From Clostridiales bacterium (lineage in GTDB: Bacteria; Bacillota_A; Clostridia; Saccharofermentanales; Saccharofermentanaceae), in the NCBI GenBank assembly GCA_017649745.1, contig JAGCGE010000241.1:1-26647 (forward strand): a stretch of DNA of 26,647 bases, written 5' to 3'. Numbering within the stretch: the stretch's first letter is position 1; every line of letters begins with the position of its first letter. A program made the translations under genes and the position numbers. The notes beneath the pieces were generated by a model. That model searched no databases. It was not told the DNA's origin and was given only the letters and a program-made list of their open reading frames with translations. Positions 5,275 through 12,617 of the stretch are shown here, in pieces.

Positions 5275-6036
5275 TCACCACTTACAAATGGCACCAAGCG
5301 AAGTAAGAGTCTTCCTTCCAGCGATGCCATCCCATTCGGATTTGTCTTTCGGCCATACAGTCTTCTGATAAGCAATAACAGCTTTCTCAGTAGCTCCACC
5401 GAATTTACCGTCAATACCTGCGCTACCACAAGAGAATCCTCTCTCAATAAGTCTACGCTGGAGTTCCTTTACGTCTTCTCCAGTGCATCCCTTGCGAAGC
5501 ACACGAGTAACAACCCATACCGCTTCAATATCCATAACAAACATCTGCGGTCTACCATAGCAGTTCCATTTGTTAGCCGTAAGACTACGCTTTACTACAC
5601 CGGCATCTCTACCCTGTGCCTCAATAACATGCAAGTTTTCATCAACAATATAACCTACATGTGTCTTCTTACCTGTAGAATCCTGCTTAAATACCCAGTC
5701 TCCTCTCCTAAGCTGAGACTTAGTAATAGGTTTACACAGATCTTTGTACATTCTATCAGCGGTCATATCAATAATCGCCATGTGCATCATGAGCCAATAC
5801 ATACCAAGACCAGAACAATCAAATGCTCTGAGAACCTTGCCGTATCCGGCATCTACCTGCTTGTGCCAATTCTTGATAGCACGATTAGCATTTACCTCAG
5901 ATGTTTCCATCTTGCGAATCCATGCATCACTGATAACATTGTATCCCTGGCCCTGTGCGGCCCATACATAAATAGAATGATTCCTTACCTGTTCCTCCAG
6001 ATAAGAAATATAATCGTTTAAACACAACTGAATCAT
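5275..6036 (-). CDS. Endolysin: NlpC/P60 domain plus peptidoglycan-binding domain
   Basis: ATG at 6036 follows TTAAGGAGGTGATAAT. Residues about 10-165 form an NlpC/P60 cysteine peptidase: AFDCSGLGMYW holds the catalytic Cys74, KKTHVGYIV the His126, and HVIEAQGRDAGV a likely third residue Glu139; LRRGDWVFK is also typical. Such enzymes cut peptide cross-bridges of peptidoglycan. Residues about 178-250 form a PG_binding_1 domain (VLRKGCTGEDVKELQRRLIE, GIDGKFGGATEKAVIAYQ), which anchors the enzyme to the wall. There is no signal peptide, so release depends on the holin encoded just downstream. A tail-associated lysin is less likely because the gene is in the lysis cassette. Confidence 0.93.
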   Translation of the reverse strand: MIQLCLNDYISYLEEQVRNHSIYVWAAQGQGYNVISDAWIRKMETSEVNANRAIKNWHKQVDAGYGKVLRAFDCSGLGMYWLMMHMAIIDMTADRMYKDLCKPITKSQLRRGDWVFKQDSTGKKTHVGYIVDENLHVIEAQGRDAGVVKRSLTANKWNCYGRPQMFVMDIEAVWVVTRVLRKGCTGEDVKELQRRLIERGFSCGSAGIDGKFGGATEKAVIAYQKTVWPKDKSEWDGIAGRKTLTSLGAICKW

Positions 6037-6048
6037 ATTATCACCTCC

Positions 6049-6954
6049 TTAAGTATATGTGTAAAATAGTGTAATTGCGTACGTACCATCGGCAGCAAGA
6101 CTGCTAGTAACACCATTACGAATGTAAACGTTAATATAATTAGTGGATAATTGAACGGACGCAAAACAGTTTCCAGCACCAGCAGATGATGCATATCTTA
6201 CAACACACATTGCGTCTATCAAGGTACGACCTGTAATACCCATGGTTTCAAAGGTTACCTGACCAACACCACTTGCAATCGTTACGGTCGTACTAAGCAT
6301 TTTCATATACGTCGGCACTTTCTCTTCCAATGTATTTACAGCGGTATCAAGAGCAGTTACTGACGACTGAATAGCAGAAACATCACCTTGTACATCTTCA
6401 ACAGTAGTTTCCAATGTGCCCACTCGGTCTGTTAAATCCTCAACACTACCTTCTGGTTTATTCTCTTTCCAGACATCATCAATCTTACCATATACTTTTG
6501 ATATCTCATCATCAGAAATATAATAGTAAATATCACCGTTCTTACCTAATTCTGCATCTGGTATTGTAGTTCCACTATATACTCTAGTGAATGTACTATT
6601 TACATATGTCTGAGACGCCCAACGTTTCCAAATAGTCCACATGGTATTAACATACATACGTGTGTAAATATAAGTACCATCTACTGTGATAGCAACCTGC
6701 ATAACTGCTGTTCCCGTATCATCAATGCTACATACAATAATTACATAGTTACTATTGGAAGGTATGTTATCAGCAGTACTAGGAACATAATAAATTCCTG
6801 TTGACTTAAGAGTATCAGGATCTGATTGTGCAGCACCGCCGGTTGCATTAAGCTTTTCCTGTTTAGAAGCTACAGAAATAGCTAATGTAGCGAGATCAGA
6901 TTCCTCAGCTACTTCCACTTTATTCCAAGCGGAATCATATCCATATACTGGCAT
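6049..6954 (-). CDS. Tail fibre / receptor-binding-like protein, 301 aa
   Basis: ATG at 6954 follows TTAAGGAGGTGGTTAA. Residues 1-40 carry a short attachment helix. Residues about 48-115 look like a pyocin-knob-type module (LKSTGIYYVPSTADNIPSNS through MWTIWKRW). Residues 120-170 hold the module shared with two upstream genes (YSGTTIPDAELGKNGDIYYY, VYGKIDDVWKE). A heptad coiled coil follows (about 175-215, VEDLTDRVGTLETTVEDVQG), which should form a trimer stalk, then a beta-rich C-terminal head. It ends the adhesion block, directly before the endolysin. This is the best candidate for a distal fibre contacting the host. Confidence 0.78.
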   Translation of the reverse strand: MPVYGYDSAWNKVEVAEESDLATLAISVASKQEKLNATGGAAQSDPDTLKSTGIYYVPSTADNIPSNSNYVIIVCSIDDTGTAVMQVAITVDGTYIYTRMYVNTMWTIWKRWASQTYVNSTFTRVYSGTTIPDAELGKNGDIYYYISDDEISKVYGKIDDVWKENKPEGSVEDLTDRVGTLETTVEDVQGDVSAIQSSVTALDTAVNTLEEKVPTYMKMLSTTVTIASGVGQVTFETMGITGRTLIDAMCVVRYASSAGAGNCFASVQLSTNYINVYIRNGVTSSLAADGTYAITLFYTYT

Positions 6955-6966
6955 TTAACCACCTCC

Positions 6967-7743
6967 TTAAGTGAAATTGAGACCAGCAACATAGAAATAT
7001 TTTTCACTTCCTATACTTGTCGGTGTTACTAATAACGGCGGACGATATGTATTATACTCTGTAACTTTTGCGTAATATTTTTCACCTATAAGGCTGACGA
7101 TAGGTTTTACAAACAATTGCTGACCAAATTGGGTTTCTGTAGAATTAGAATGACATGTCATATAAATAATGGCATCAAAATCAAAAAATGTTTTTTCAGC
7201 TGGTGGAGTTGGAGTTACATAAGAGTTAGCTATCGCTTTTCTTTCATAAATGGTTGTTTTGGTAAACGGCCCCGTAAACTTCATTCCATATACTTCATAA
7301 ATATTTACATTTCTATAATTTGTTCTAGTCCAAACAAGTCCATTTTGACTATAGCAACAATACTGATTACTACTAGGATAACCACCCATAGCATTAAAGT
7401 TTATCGTATTACTTGAATAAGTAAAAGCACTATCTATTCCATCTGGTATACAATATTGGTCTTCATATTGTGGACTATAAGCAGTCGCCTTTAACTTAAC
7501 TCTAAGCATATCATAATTATGATAGTCTTTTGTAAAAGTTATTGTACCAGATCCATCTGTGTTATCAACTATCTTTTCTTCTACAAATTCAGGAACGACC
7601 ATTCCACCACCTCCTCCGGATGGAATAGCTAAGATCCTAGTTGGCATATCTTCAGTAAGAATAGGTTCTGAAGTTCCATCTTTTACTCGTATAGCATTTG
7701 CAATACCAGTAAGAGTTGTATCCTGAATAATATAATTAGCCAT
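6967..7743 (-). CDS. Tail fibre / baseplate-associated protein with N-terminal phage repeat module, 258 aa
   Basis: The ATG at 7743 shares one base with the upstream stop (TAATG), a coupled arrangement. The N-terminus, TLTGIANAIRVKDGTSEPIL then MPTRILAIPSGGGG, is the common 'LxxIAxAIRxKxG...MPxxIxxI' module of Firmicutes phage tail proteins, and a glycine hinge follows. The rest is beta-rich: a jelly-roll-like pattern with many Tyr and Asn residues and a CC pair (residues about 128-129). It probably forms a carbohydrate-contacting head. No catalytic motif was seen. Confidence 0.75.
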   Translation of the reverse strand: MANYIIQDTTLTGIANAIRVKDGTSEPILTEDMPTRILAIPSGGGGGMVVPEFVEEKIVDNTDGSGTITFTKDYHNYDMLRVKLKATAYSPQYEDQYCIPDGIDSAFTYSSNTINFNAMGGYPSSNQYCCYSQNGLVWTRTNYRNVNIYEVYGMKFTGPFTKTTIYERKAIANSYVTPTPPAEKTFFDFDAIIYMTCHSNSTETQFGQQLFVKPIVSLIGEKYYAKVTEYNTYRPPLLVTPTSIGSEKYFYVAGLNFT

Positions 7744-8660
7744 TAGAACGACCTCCCTTCAGCAGCCAAAGGAGCTTTAACTGCTTTAAGGATTCTTGTT
7801 GTAACAACAGTTCCTACTGCTAATTCACTTGTAAATGTAATAAGGTCACCCGCGGAATTAATTGTGTATTCGTTGGAGTTTTGCATGATACCATTAACTA
7901 TTACAAATATAACATCGTTTAATGAATTGTAATCAGCAAGGGCCACGTCCGTACCAGCGGATGCCATAGTTGTATCAACCACAATCTCGTTAAGACTCAT
8001 TGACACCGTCAATTCCTCTGTTAATTCACGAAGAAATGCTGCTACATCTGCTTTTGTCTGCTCAAAGTAGTTAGAATATAATTGATCCCATTGTGTAAAC
8101 AGCTCCTGCGTGCTTAATGTCTGAATCAAACTAGCACAAAATGGAGTTTCGATACCTCGTCTGTCAAATATAACACTATCATCGAGAGACGTAGCAAATG
8201 ATCCTACAACGATATTAGCAATGCGGTATTCCTTAATAGAACCTGTAGATACTAATTCTGGTGGGACAGGCTCCGCAGCAGGAGTTCCCGTTCTGTAGAT
8301 AACTCGTCCCATACGAAGATTATTATTAATTTCAATTATAATACTATCAATTCTTGTGTATTCGCTATCGTTTTGTTCAACTGTAATAGCTTGGCCCTGT
8401 GTTAATCTAAACCATTTAGACCAAAATATACCTTCTCCGGCTCTTATAGTAATTTCCAAATCTTCGCCATTAGCGCTAACTTTGAAATCACCTCTTTCAG
8501 TACCTTCCGTTGTAGGAAAGATACCGTCACTAATCAAACGGACATAAGGATTGCTCATTGTTTCTGCCGAATATACTCTATCATATACTCCCGGAGCAAT
8601 CTCTTGAGCATTAAAGAAACCACAATCAATATAATCTTGATTTACATATGTGTCTGCCAT
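7743..8660 (-). CDS. Baseplate / upper tail-tip protein, 305 aa
   Basis: ATG at 8660 follows GGAGGAGTAAT, which also covers the end of the leucine-rich gene. The stretch ERGDFKVSANGEDLEITIRA with GEGIFWSKWF, then TRIDSIIIEINN and RMGRVIYRTGTPAAEPVPP, is typical of phage baseplate proteins whose N-terminal domain (about residues 20-175) attaches fibres to the tail tip. A helical linker (about 180-230, FTQWDQLYSNYFEQTKADVA) may trimerise. The C-terminal domain contains DVIFVIVNGIMQNSNEYTIN and looks like a small Ig-like or fibre-repeat domain. Role: scaffold for the adhesins encoded on either side. Confidence 0.78.
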   Translation of the reverse strand: MADTYVNQDYIDCGFFNAQEIAPGVYDRVYSAETMSNPYVRLISDGIFPTTEGTERGDFKVSANGEDLEITIRAGEGIFWSKWFRLTQGQAITVEQNDSEYTRIDSIIIEINNNLRMGRVIYRTGTPAAEPVPPELVSTGSIKEYRIANIVVGSFATSLDDSVIFDRRGIETPFCASLIQTLSTQELFTQWDQLYSNYFEQTKADVAAFLRELTEELTVSMSLNEIVVDTTMASAGTDVALADYNSLNDVIFVIVNGIMQNSNEYTINSAGDLITFTSELAVGTVVTTRILKAVKAPLAAEGRSF

Positions 8661-8661
8661 A

Positions 8662-9828
8662 TTACTCCTCCTCCGGTATAGCTTCGATTACATCAGAATA
8701 TAATGACCAAACATTTGCTTCCTTGTATGCAGTAACACTAGTTTCTGGTACATAAATTCGATGTGGATTTAACTGAGTATACGTATTCCAAAACCTATTA
8801 GCAAGTGTTGGCGGTTCGACTGCTTCACAATAAATGTCTAATTGCTGAAACATAGTAGTAACCATGTCAAAGAAAATAGCACTACCGATATACGTGCAAT
8901 CCGGTCCTATATGAAATTCTATATACCCACTTGGTAGATTTCTAGTCATATATCGAAATGCACGATCGCCCATTGTTTTTATTTTTGGCAATAATATTTT
9001 ATCAAATCGCTTTGACAAATTTGAATAATAGGTACCGAATCCTTGATATTCAATAGTTTCACATACTGGTAAATTTAGTACTTTTTCGCCATTACTTGTT
9101 TCTATAAAAAACTTGGAATAATTTTGATAAAATCCATTTTCTCTTACAGTTTTTAAATGTGAGAAATCTCCTGTAAAAGTAAAATCTGGCGGATTTGAAC
9201 TATAAATTCCAGATGCAAATCCATTTACACCAATTTCTTCTAACGTAGAAAGATCAATAACTCCAGTCAAATAATGAAGATCTTCAAGTGCATGATCTCC
9301 AATATATTTTATATTAGGAATAGAAAGCGATGTTATTGAACTAGACTTAAATGCATATTCGTAAAAATGAGTACATACAGGAAGAATAACATTATTAATT
9401 TCCGTATTGTTTTCAAAAGCATGTGCTTTAACTGATGTAAGATTATAGGATATAAGATCAAATCCTTGTCCTTCCAAGAACTTTCTCCAGTTATCATCAG
9501 TTACTTGGAAACTAACCCAAGCATCATTTAACTTAATATAACTGCCAGTTATTACAGGACCATTACCAAGATCTTGTACTCTAAAATATAAGTCTTTGTT
9601 ATTACCAATAGAAGACGATGGTACATCAGAACCATATAGATTCCTAGGAATCATAGGACTACTACCAGCGTCTGAATTGGCTTTCTCAGCTAAAGCACCA
9701 ACTGTAATGCCAACTGTTTGTCTAGAGGACCCATCTGTATGGGTAGCCACGACACGATCTTCCAAATTAACATCCTCTGGATTGTCTAAGATAGGAAAAT
9801 CTTTGATTTTTATCAAATCATTAGCCAT
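8662..9828 (-). CDS. Tail protein with BspA-type leucine-rich repeats, 388 aa
   Basis: ATG at 9828 follows AAAAGGAGGATAAT. Residues 1-110 are a phage attachment domain similar over its whole length to the 108-aa protein encoded next to it (KIKDFPILDN..NLEDRVV, then NLYGSDVPSSSIGNNKDLYF). From about 120 to 350 come irregular LRR_5 repeats: LTSVKAHAFENNTEINNVIL, ITSLSIPNIKYIGDHALEDL, LPKIKTMGDRAFRYM, and CTYIGSAIFF. The C-terminus, RIYVPETSVTAYKEANVWSL, is the standard ending of BspA-like proteins. Such repeats serve bacterial surface adhesion; on a phage tail they most likely bind a host or mucosal surface ligand. No enzyme motif. Confidence 0.85.
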   Translation of the reverse strand: MANDLIKIKDFPILDNPEDVNLEDRVVATHTDGSSRQTVGITVGALAEKANSDAGSSPMIPRNLYGSDVPSSSIGNNKDLYFRVQDLGNGPVITGSYIKLNDAWVSFQVTDDNWRKFLEGQGFDLISYNLTSVKAHAFENNTEINNVILPVCTHFYEYAFKSSSITSLSIPNIKYIGDHALEDLHYLTGVIDLSTLEEIGVNGFASGIYSSNPPDFTFTGDFSHLKTVRENGFYQNYSKFFIETSNGEKVLNLPVCETIEYQGFGTYYSNLSKRFDKILLPKIKTMGDRAFRYMTRNLPSGYIEFHIGPDCTYIGSAIFFDMVTTMFQQLDIYCEAVEPPTLANRFWNTYTQLNPHRIYVPETSVTAYKEANVWSLYSDVIEAIPEEE

Positions 9829-9829
9829 A

Positions 9830-10156
9830 TTATCCTCCTTTTAGATTTAGCCATTCTCCTTCGTATTTGAAATACACATCGGATACGGCCTTAGTTTGCG
9901 GGACATATTTAAAATATAAGTCCCCGTTCGTACCAAGATTGGCACTAGGATCGTTTAGACCATAAAGGCGACTATGGCCCATAGCAGAAAGAGCTGCTAA
10001 AATAAGGCCATTAGAGAACGCCTCCATGGTCATACTTGTAGAGGCTCTAGTGTTCGAATCGAACAGGTGAGATACCACAAGACGATCTTCATTATTAATG
10101 TCAATACCAGTTGTTATGATAGGAAGATCTTTTAATTCAATGATCTGAATAGCCAT
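9830..10156 (-). CDS. Small tail protein equal to the attachment domain of the leucine-rich tail protein, 108 aa
   Basis: Start set at ATG 10156, after TAGGAGGATTATATTT; the open frame upstream overlaps the tail-tip gene and lacks a ribosome site. The product aligns with residues 1-110 of the next protein: IQIIELKDLPI against LIKIKDFPI, NNEDRLVVSHL against LEDRVVATHT, and SRLYGLNDPSANLGTNGDLY against NLYGSDVPSSSIGNNKDLYF. It ends with a tight VYFKYEGEWLNLKGG. It could be an adapter alone, or what remains after loss of a C-terminal adhesin. Two genes in tandem with the same N-terminal domain suggest duplication. Confidence 0.8.
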   Translation of the reverse strand: MAIQIIELKDLPIITTGIDINNEDRLVVSHLFDSNTRASTSMTMEAFSNGLILAALSAMGHSRLYGLNDPSANLGTNGDLYFKYVPQTKAVSDVYFKYEGEWLNLKGG

Positions 10157-10169
10157 AAATATAATCCTC

Positions 10170-11702
10170 CTACATAATAATAAAGTCACCGTCATCGGTG
10201 CATAAGTATACCGCATCCACAGCATCACTTCCGCAATATATAATTACATCTTCTACTTCTTTCGATTTAGCATCGCTAAGAGATACGTCTAGATGATAAC
10301 CACTGGGATCAACGGTCTCATTTACGTCGGTTACTTGCACAGCTGATTTAATACCATACTTGTTGTAAATACCGACATAATCACCAATAATATAATCCCG
10401 TTTATAGTGGAAAGTAGAATTCGGATCGATTTCCGCAGAGAAAGAACAGTCCAATGTTCCTTCCTGATACTTCTCATATCCTTTTTGAATCATCATAGCA
10501 CTATATAATACGGATTGTGCTTGTGCGGTTGGATTAGAATCGTAATTACCATTCTCATCTCGCTTAGGCGGATCATTGATGATATCAACCTTAAATACGG
10601 CAATATCACAATTCTCAATATAGAAATTTGTGATGCCAGTTTGCCCATCGACATCTATATACCATAAATACTTTGTTGACGGGAATGCTGCTTTTAACGC
10701 TGTAAACTGAGCCATATCTTGGATTGGTATCTTAAACAGACCCATACGATAATACCAACGATCAACTGTTTTTCCATCTTCCACGATTGTGAAATGTACG
10801 GTTGTGGCTCCGTTTTTAGGATCTGTAGGAAATTCATATACCGCCTTTTTAGGTGGATATTCCTTAAGCAATTCTTGCCATTCAACTATATGCGATAAAG
10901 AATTAGCATCTAAGAACTCCTCGTTTCTATCTAATCCTGTAGCCATACTACCAACGGACTGATAATAACGAGCCCCTGTAAGATCATCTTTTTCTCCTCC
11001 AACGAGAATTAGATTAGACCCTCTTACAAATTCAGATGAGAAGTTAGTTTGAACAACATTATCCATCTTCTGGTCAAATATAACATATGCTGATCGATTA
11101 GATGGTCTGAAAATGTTGAGAACAAAGTGAACTACCTGGTTGTCTTCTTCCAAAACCATTTCCATCGCATATCTATACGTTTCTAGGAGCTGCTTAATCA
11201 GATCTCCAATAGCATTATTCTCAGAAGAATATTGAAGACCTTCATTACCTATTTGTCCAATGAATCGTAATTGAATTAAACTGGTTCCATCCGTCGCTAA
11301 AATTCGTCTAGCTTCATTTGGTGCATTTACACTAAAATTTTCACTAATCAACTTTGTAATTAACGTCGTAACAGTACCAGAATGCATAAAATTGCTAAAT
11401 ATAATACGCTTATTAAGGAATAGCAATGTAATATCAGATGCTTTAACATATAAAATATCGGCTCCTTCTGAGTTTTCTCTTAATTCAGTATAAAGAATCT
11501 GACAAACCATTTCATCGTCATTTCTAACAATATAATGATTTCGTTGAATAAAACTGAGATCATGATCATCGACCGGAATCTCTATCTCGCATTCTCCGTC
11601 ACCATACATCGTTTTGTGCCAATTGAGAGATGAATAGAAATCCACAACGGCAACTTGTCTAAACTCTGTATTTAATATAACTAAGTTGATTGTGCGTTCC
11701 AT
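10170..11702 (-). CDS. Tail-tip protein, Siphovirus ReqiPepy6 Gp37-like
   Basis: ATG at 11702 lies 3 bases past the upstream stop, with a weak GGGGG ribosome site; a TTG 15 bases earlier is less likely. The N-terminus (NLVILNTEFRQVAVVDFYSS, GDGECEIEIPVDD, RNHYIVRNDDEMVCQI) and the middle (IIFSNFMHSGTVTTLITKLI; YRYAMEMVLEEDN; FSSEFVRGSNLILVGGEKDD) match the Gp37-like family that replaces the classical Tal protein at the tail tip. These proteins form the closed end of the tail tube below the distal tail ring and open at infection. Near the C-terminus, YIIGDYVGIYNKYGIKSAVQ is the usual final beta domain. The gene ends in TAG, the second amber stop in the window. Confidence 0.85.
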   Translation of the reverse strand: MERTINLVILNTEFRQVAVVDFYSSLNWHKTMYGDGECEIEIPVDDHDLSFIQRNHYIVRNDDEMVCQILYTELRENSEGADILYVKASDITLLFLNKRIIFSNFMHSGTVTTLITKLISENFSVNAPNEARRILATDGTSLIQLRFIGQIGNEGLQYSSENNAIGDLIKQLLETYRYAMEMVLEEDNQVVHFVLNIFRPSNRSAYVIFDQKMDNVVQTNFSSEFVRGSNLILVGGEKDDLTGARYYQSVGSMATGLDRNEEFLDANSLSHIVEWQELLKEYPPKKAVYEFPTDPKNGATTVHFTIVEDGKTVDRWYYRMGLFKIPIQDMAQFTALKAAFPSTKYLWYIDVDGQTGITNFYIENCDIAVFKVDIINDPPKRDENGNYDSNPTAQAQSVLYSAMMIQKGYEKYQEGTLDCSFSAEIDPNSTFHYKRDYIIGDYVGIYNKYGIKSAVQVTDVNETVDPSGYHLDVSLSDAKSKEVEDVIIYCGSDAVDAVYLCTDDGDFIIM

Positions 11703-11704
11703 AG

Positions 11705-12607
11705 TTAAATCCCCCAATATGCTCTAGTATATGCTATTCTAATATTATAGACAGTTGTTGATTGAGCACCATTTACTTCTATAACAAAACTATTTCTACC
11801 CTGCTCTAGCGAAACCCACTCGGACTCGTACAATTTATAATAATTAAGATAATTGTACTCTACGTTGGCCCTAGTAAGAATTACTGACTTTTCTTTTACT
11901 TTGGTATTAATAGTTAACACGTCTCCCGGTTGAAAAATCGAACCGACGCCTTCGAATAACATATATGTTCCTATATTGTAATTTATAATTTTCAATTTAC
12001 TAGCAGCCTGTTTAAATGTGAATGTAAATATAAGTCCTTCGTTTTCTGTACCATCGTAATCGATGTTGAACTTATTTTCAGATTCAAGTATACCAACAGG
12101 ATCTGCATTTGTAATACTTGCAGGGAATGTAAAACCTCCTTGCAAAGACGAATAGTTAACTAAAACTGTATCGTTTATATCGAAAAATCTTGGATCTGGA
12201 CAAAGAATGGAGATCTGAAGAGGAATTCCTTCATAACCGCCGTCCGTACCAAAGATTTCCGGTTCGTTTGATTCTACTACACCGACAATATAACATGTTC
12301 TGGTGTCTGAATAAAACGTCATTGTGATTTTTTCACCTATTTTGAACCATCGTTCAGCAAGGTGTCTAGCTTGTTCAACTGTATCTTTCCATAATGCTAT
12401 AGCATCAATTACTATATTTCTAGTAGGTTTTCTACTACCAGAATCAATAGAACCAGGTAAACTAGCATAATCTGTCAACTTTACATCTACCGAACCTGGA
12501 CCTAAACCACTAACGCCTCGAATGAGGAGACCCGAGTCACCAGGCCTCCTCAAAACGAACGTTTGCGTCAATCCAGTTTTGGTGGTTATTTTGATTGAAT
12601 TAATCAT
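11705..12607 (-). CDS. Distal tail protein (Dit-like), 300 aa
   Basis: I use ATG 12607, preceded by TAAGGAGGTTAAG; a longer frame would overlap the tape measure gene. The N-terminal domain (about 1-140: LTQTFVLRRPGDSGLLIRGV, GPGSVDVKLTDYASLPGSID, RNIVIDAIALWKDTVEQARH, EKITMTFYSDTRTCYIVGVV) is the hexameric ring domain of siphoviral Dit proteins. The C-terminal half is a galectin-like beta domain (CPDPRFFDINDTV, then repeated strands). Position between tape measure and tail-tip genes is the canonical one. It links tail tube and tip and serves as hub for side fibres. Confidence 0.87.
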   Translation of the reverse strand: MINSIKITTKTGLTQTFVLRRPGDSGLLIRGVSGLGPGSVDVKLTDYASLPGSIDSGSRKPTRNIVIDAIALWKDTVEQARHLAERWFKIGEKITMTFYSDTRTCYIVGVVESNEPEIFGTDGGYEGIPLQISILCPDPRFFDINDTVLVNYSSLQGGFTFPASITNADPVGILESENKFNIDYDGTENEGLIFTFTFKQAASKLKIINYNIGTYMLFEGVGSIFQPGDVLTINTKVKEKSVILTRANVEYNYLNYYKLYESEWVSLEQGRNSFVIEVNGAQSTTVYNIRIAYTRAYWGI

Positions 12608-12617
12608 CTTAACCTCC

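Noticed and set aside
5265..5447. Longer start for the 97-aa membrane protein
   Set aside because: The extra 61 codons are an out-of-frame overlap with the endolysin C-terminal domain, while a GAGGTGA ribosome site precedes the internal ATG at 5264.
5245..6021. 258-codon plus-strand ORF
   Set aside because: Antisense to the endolysin, whose catalytic motifs leave no doubt about the coding strand.
2409..11702. Stop-codon reassignment (TAG or TGA read as sense)
   Set aside because: TAG ends the genes at 2409 and 10170, and TGA and TAA end many others at well-spaced gene junctions; no gene has an internal TAG or TGA.
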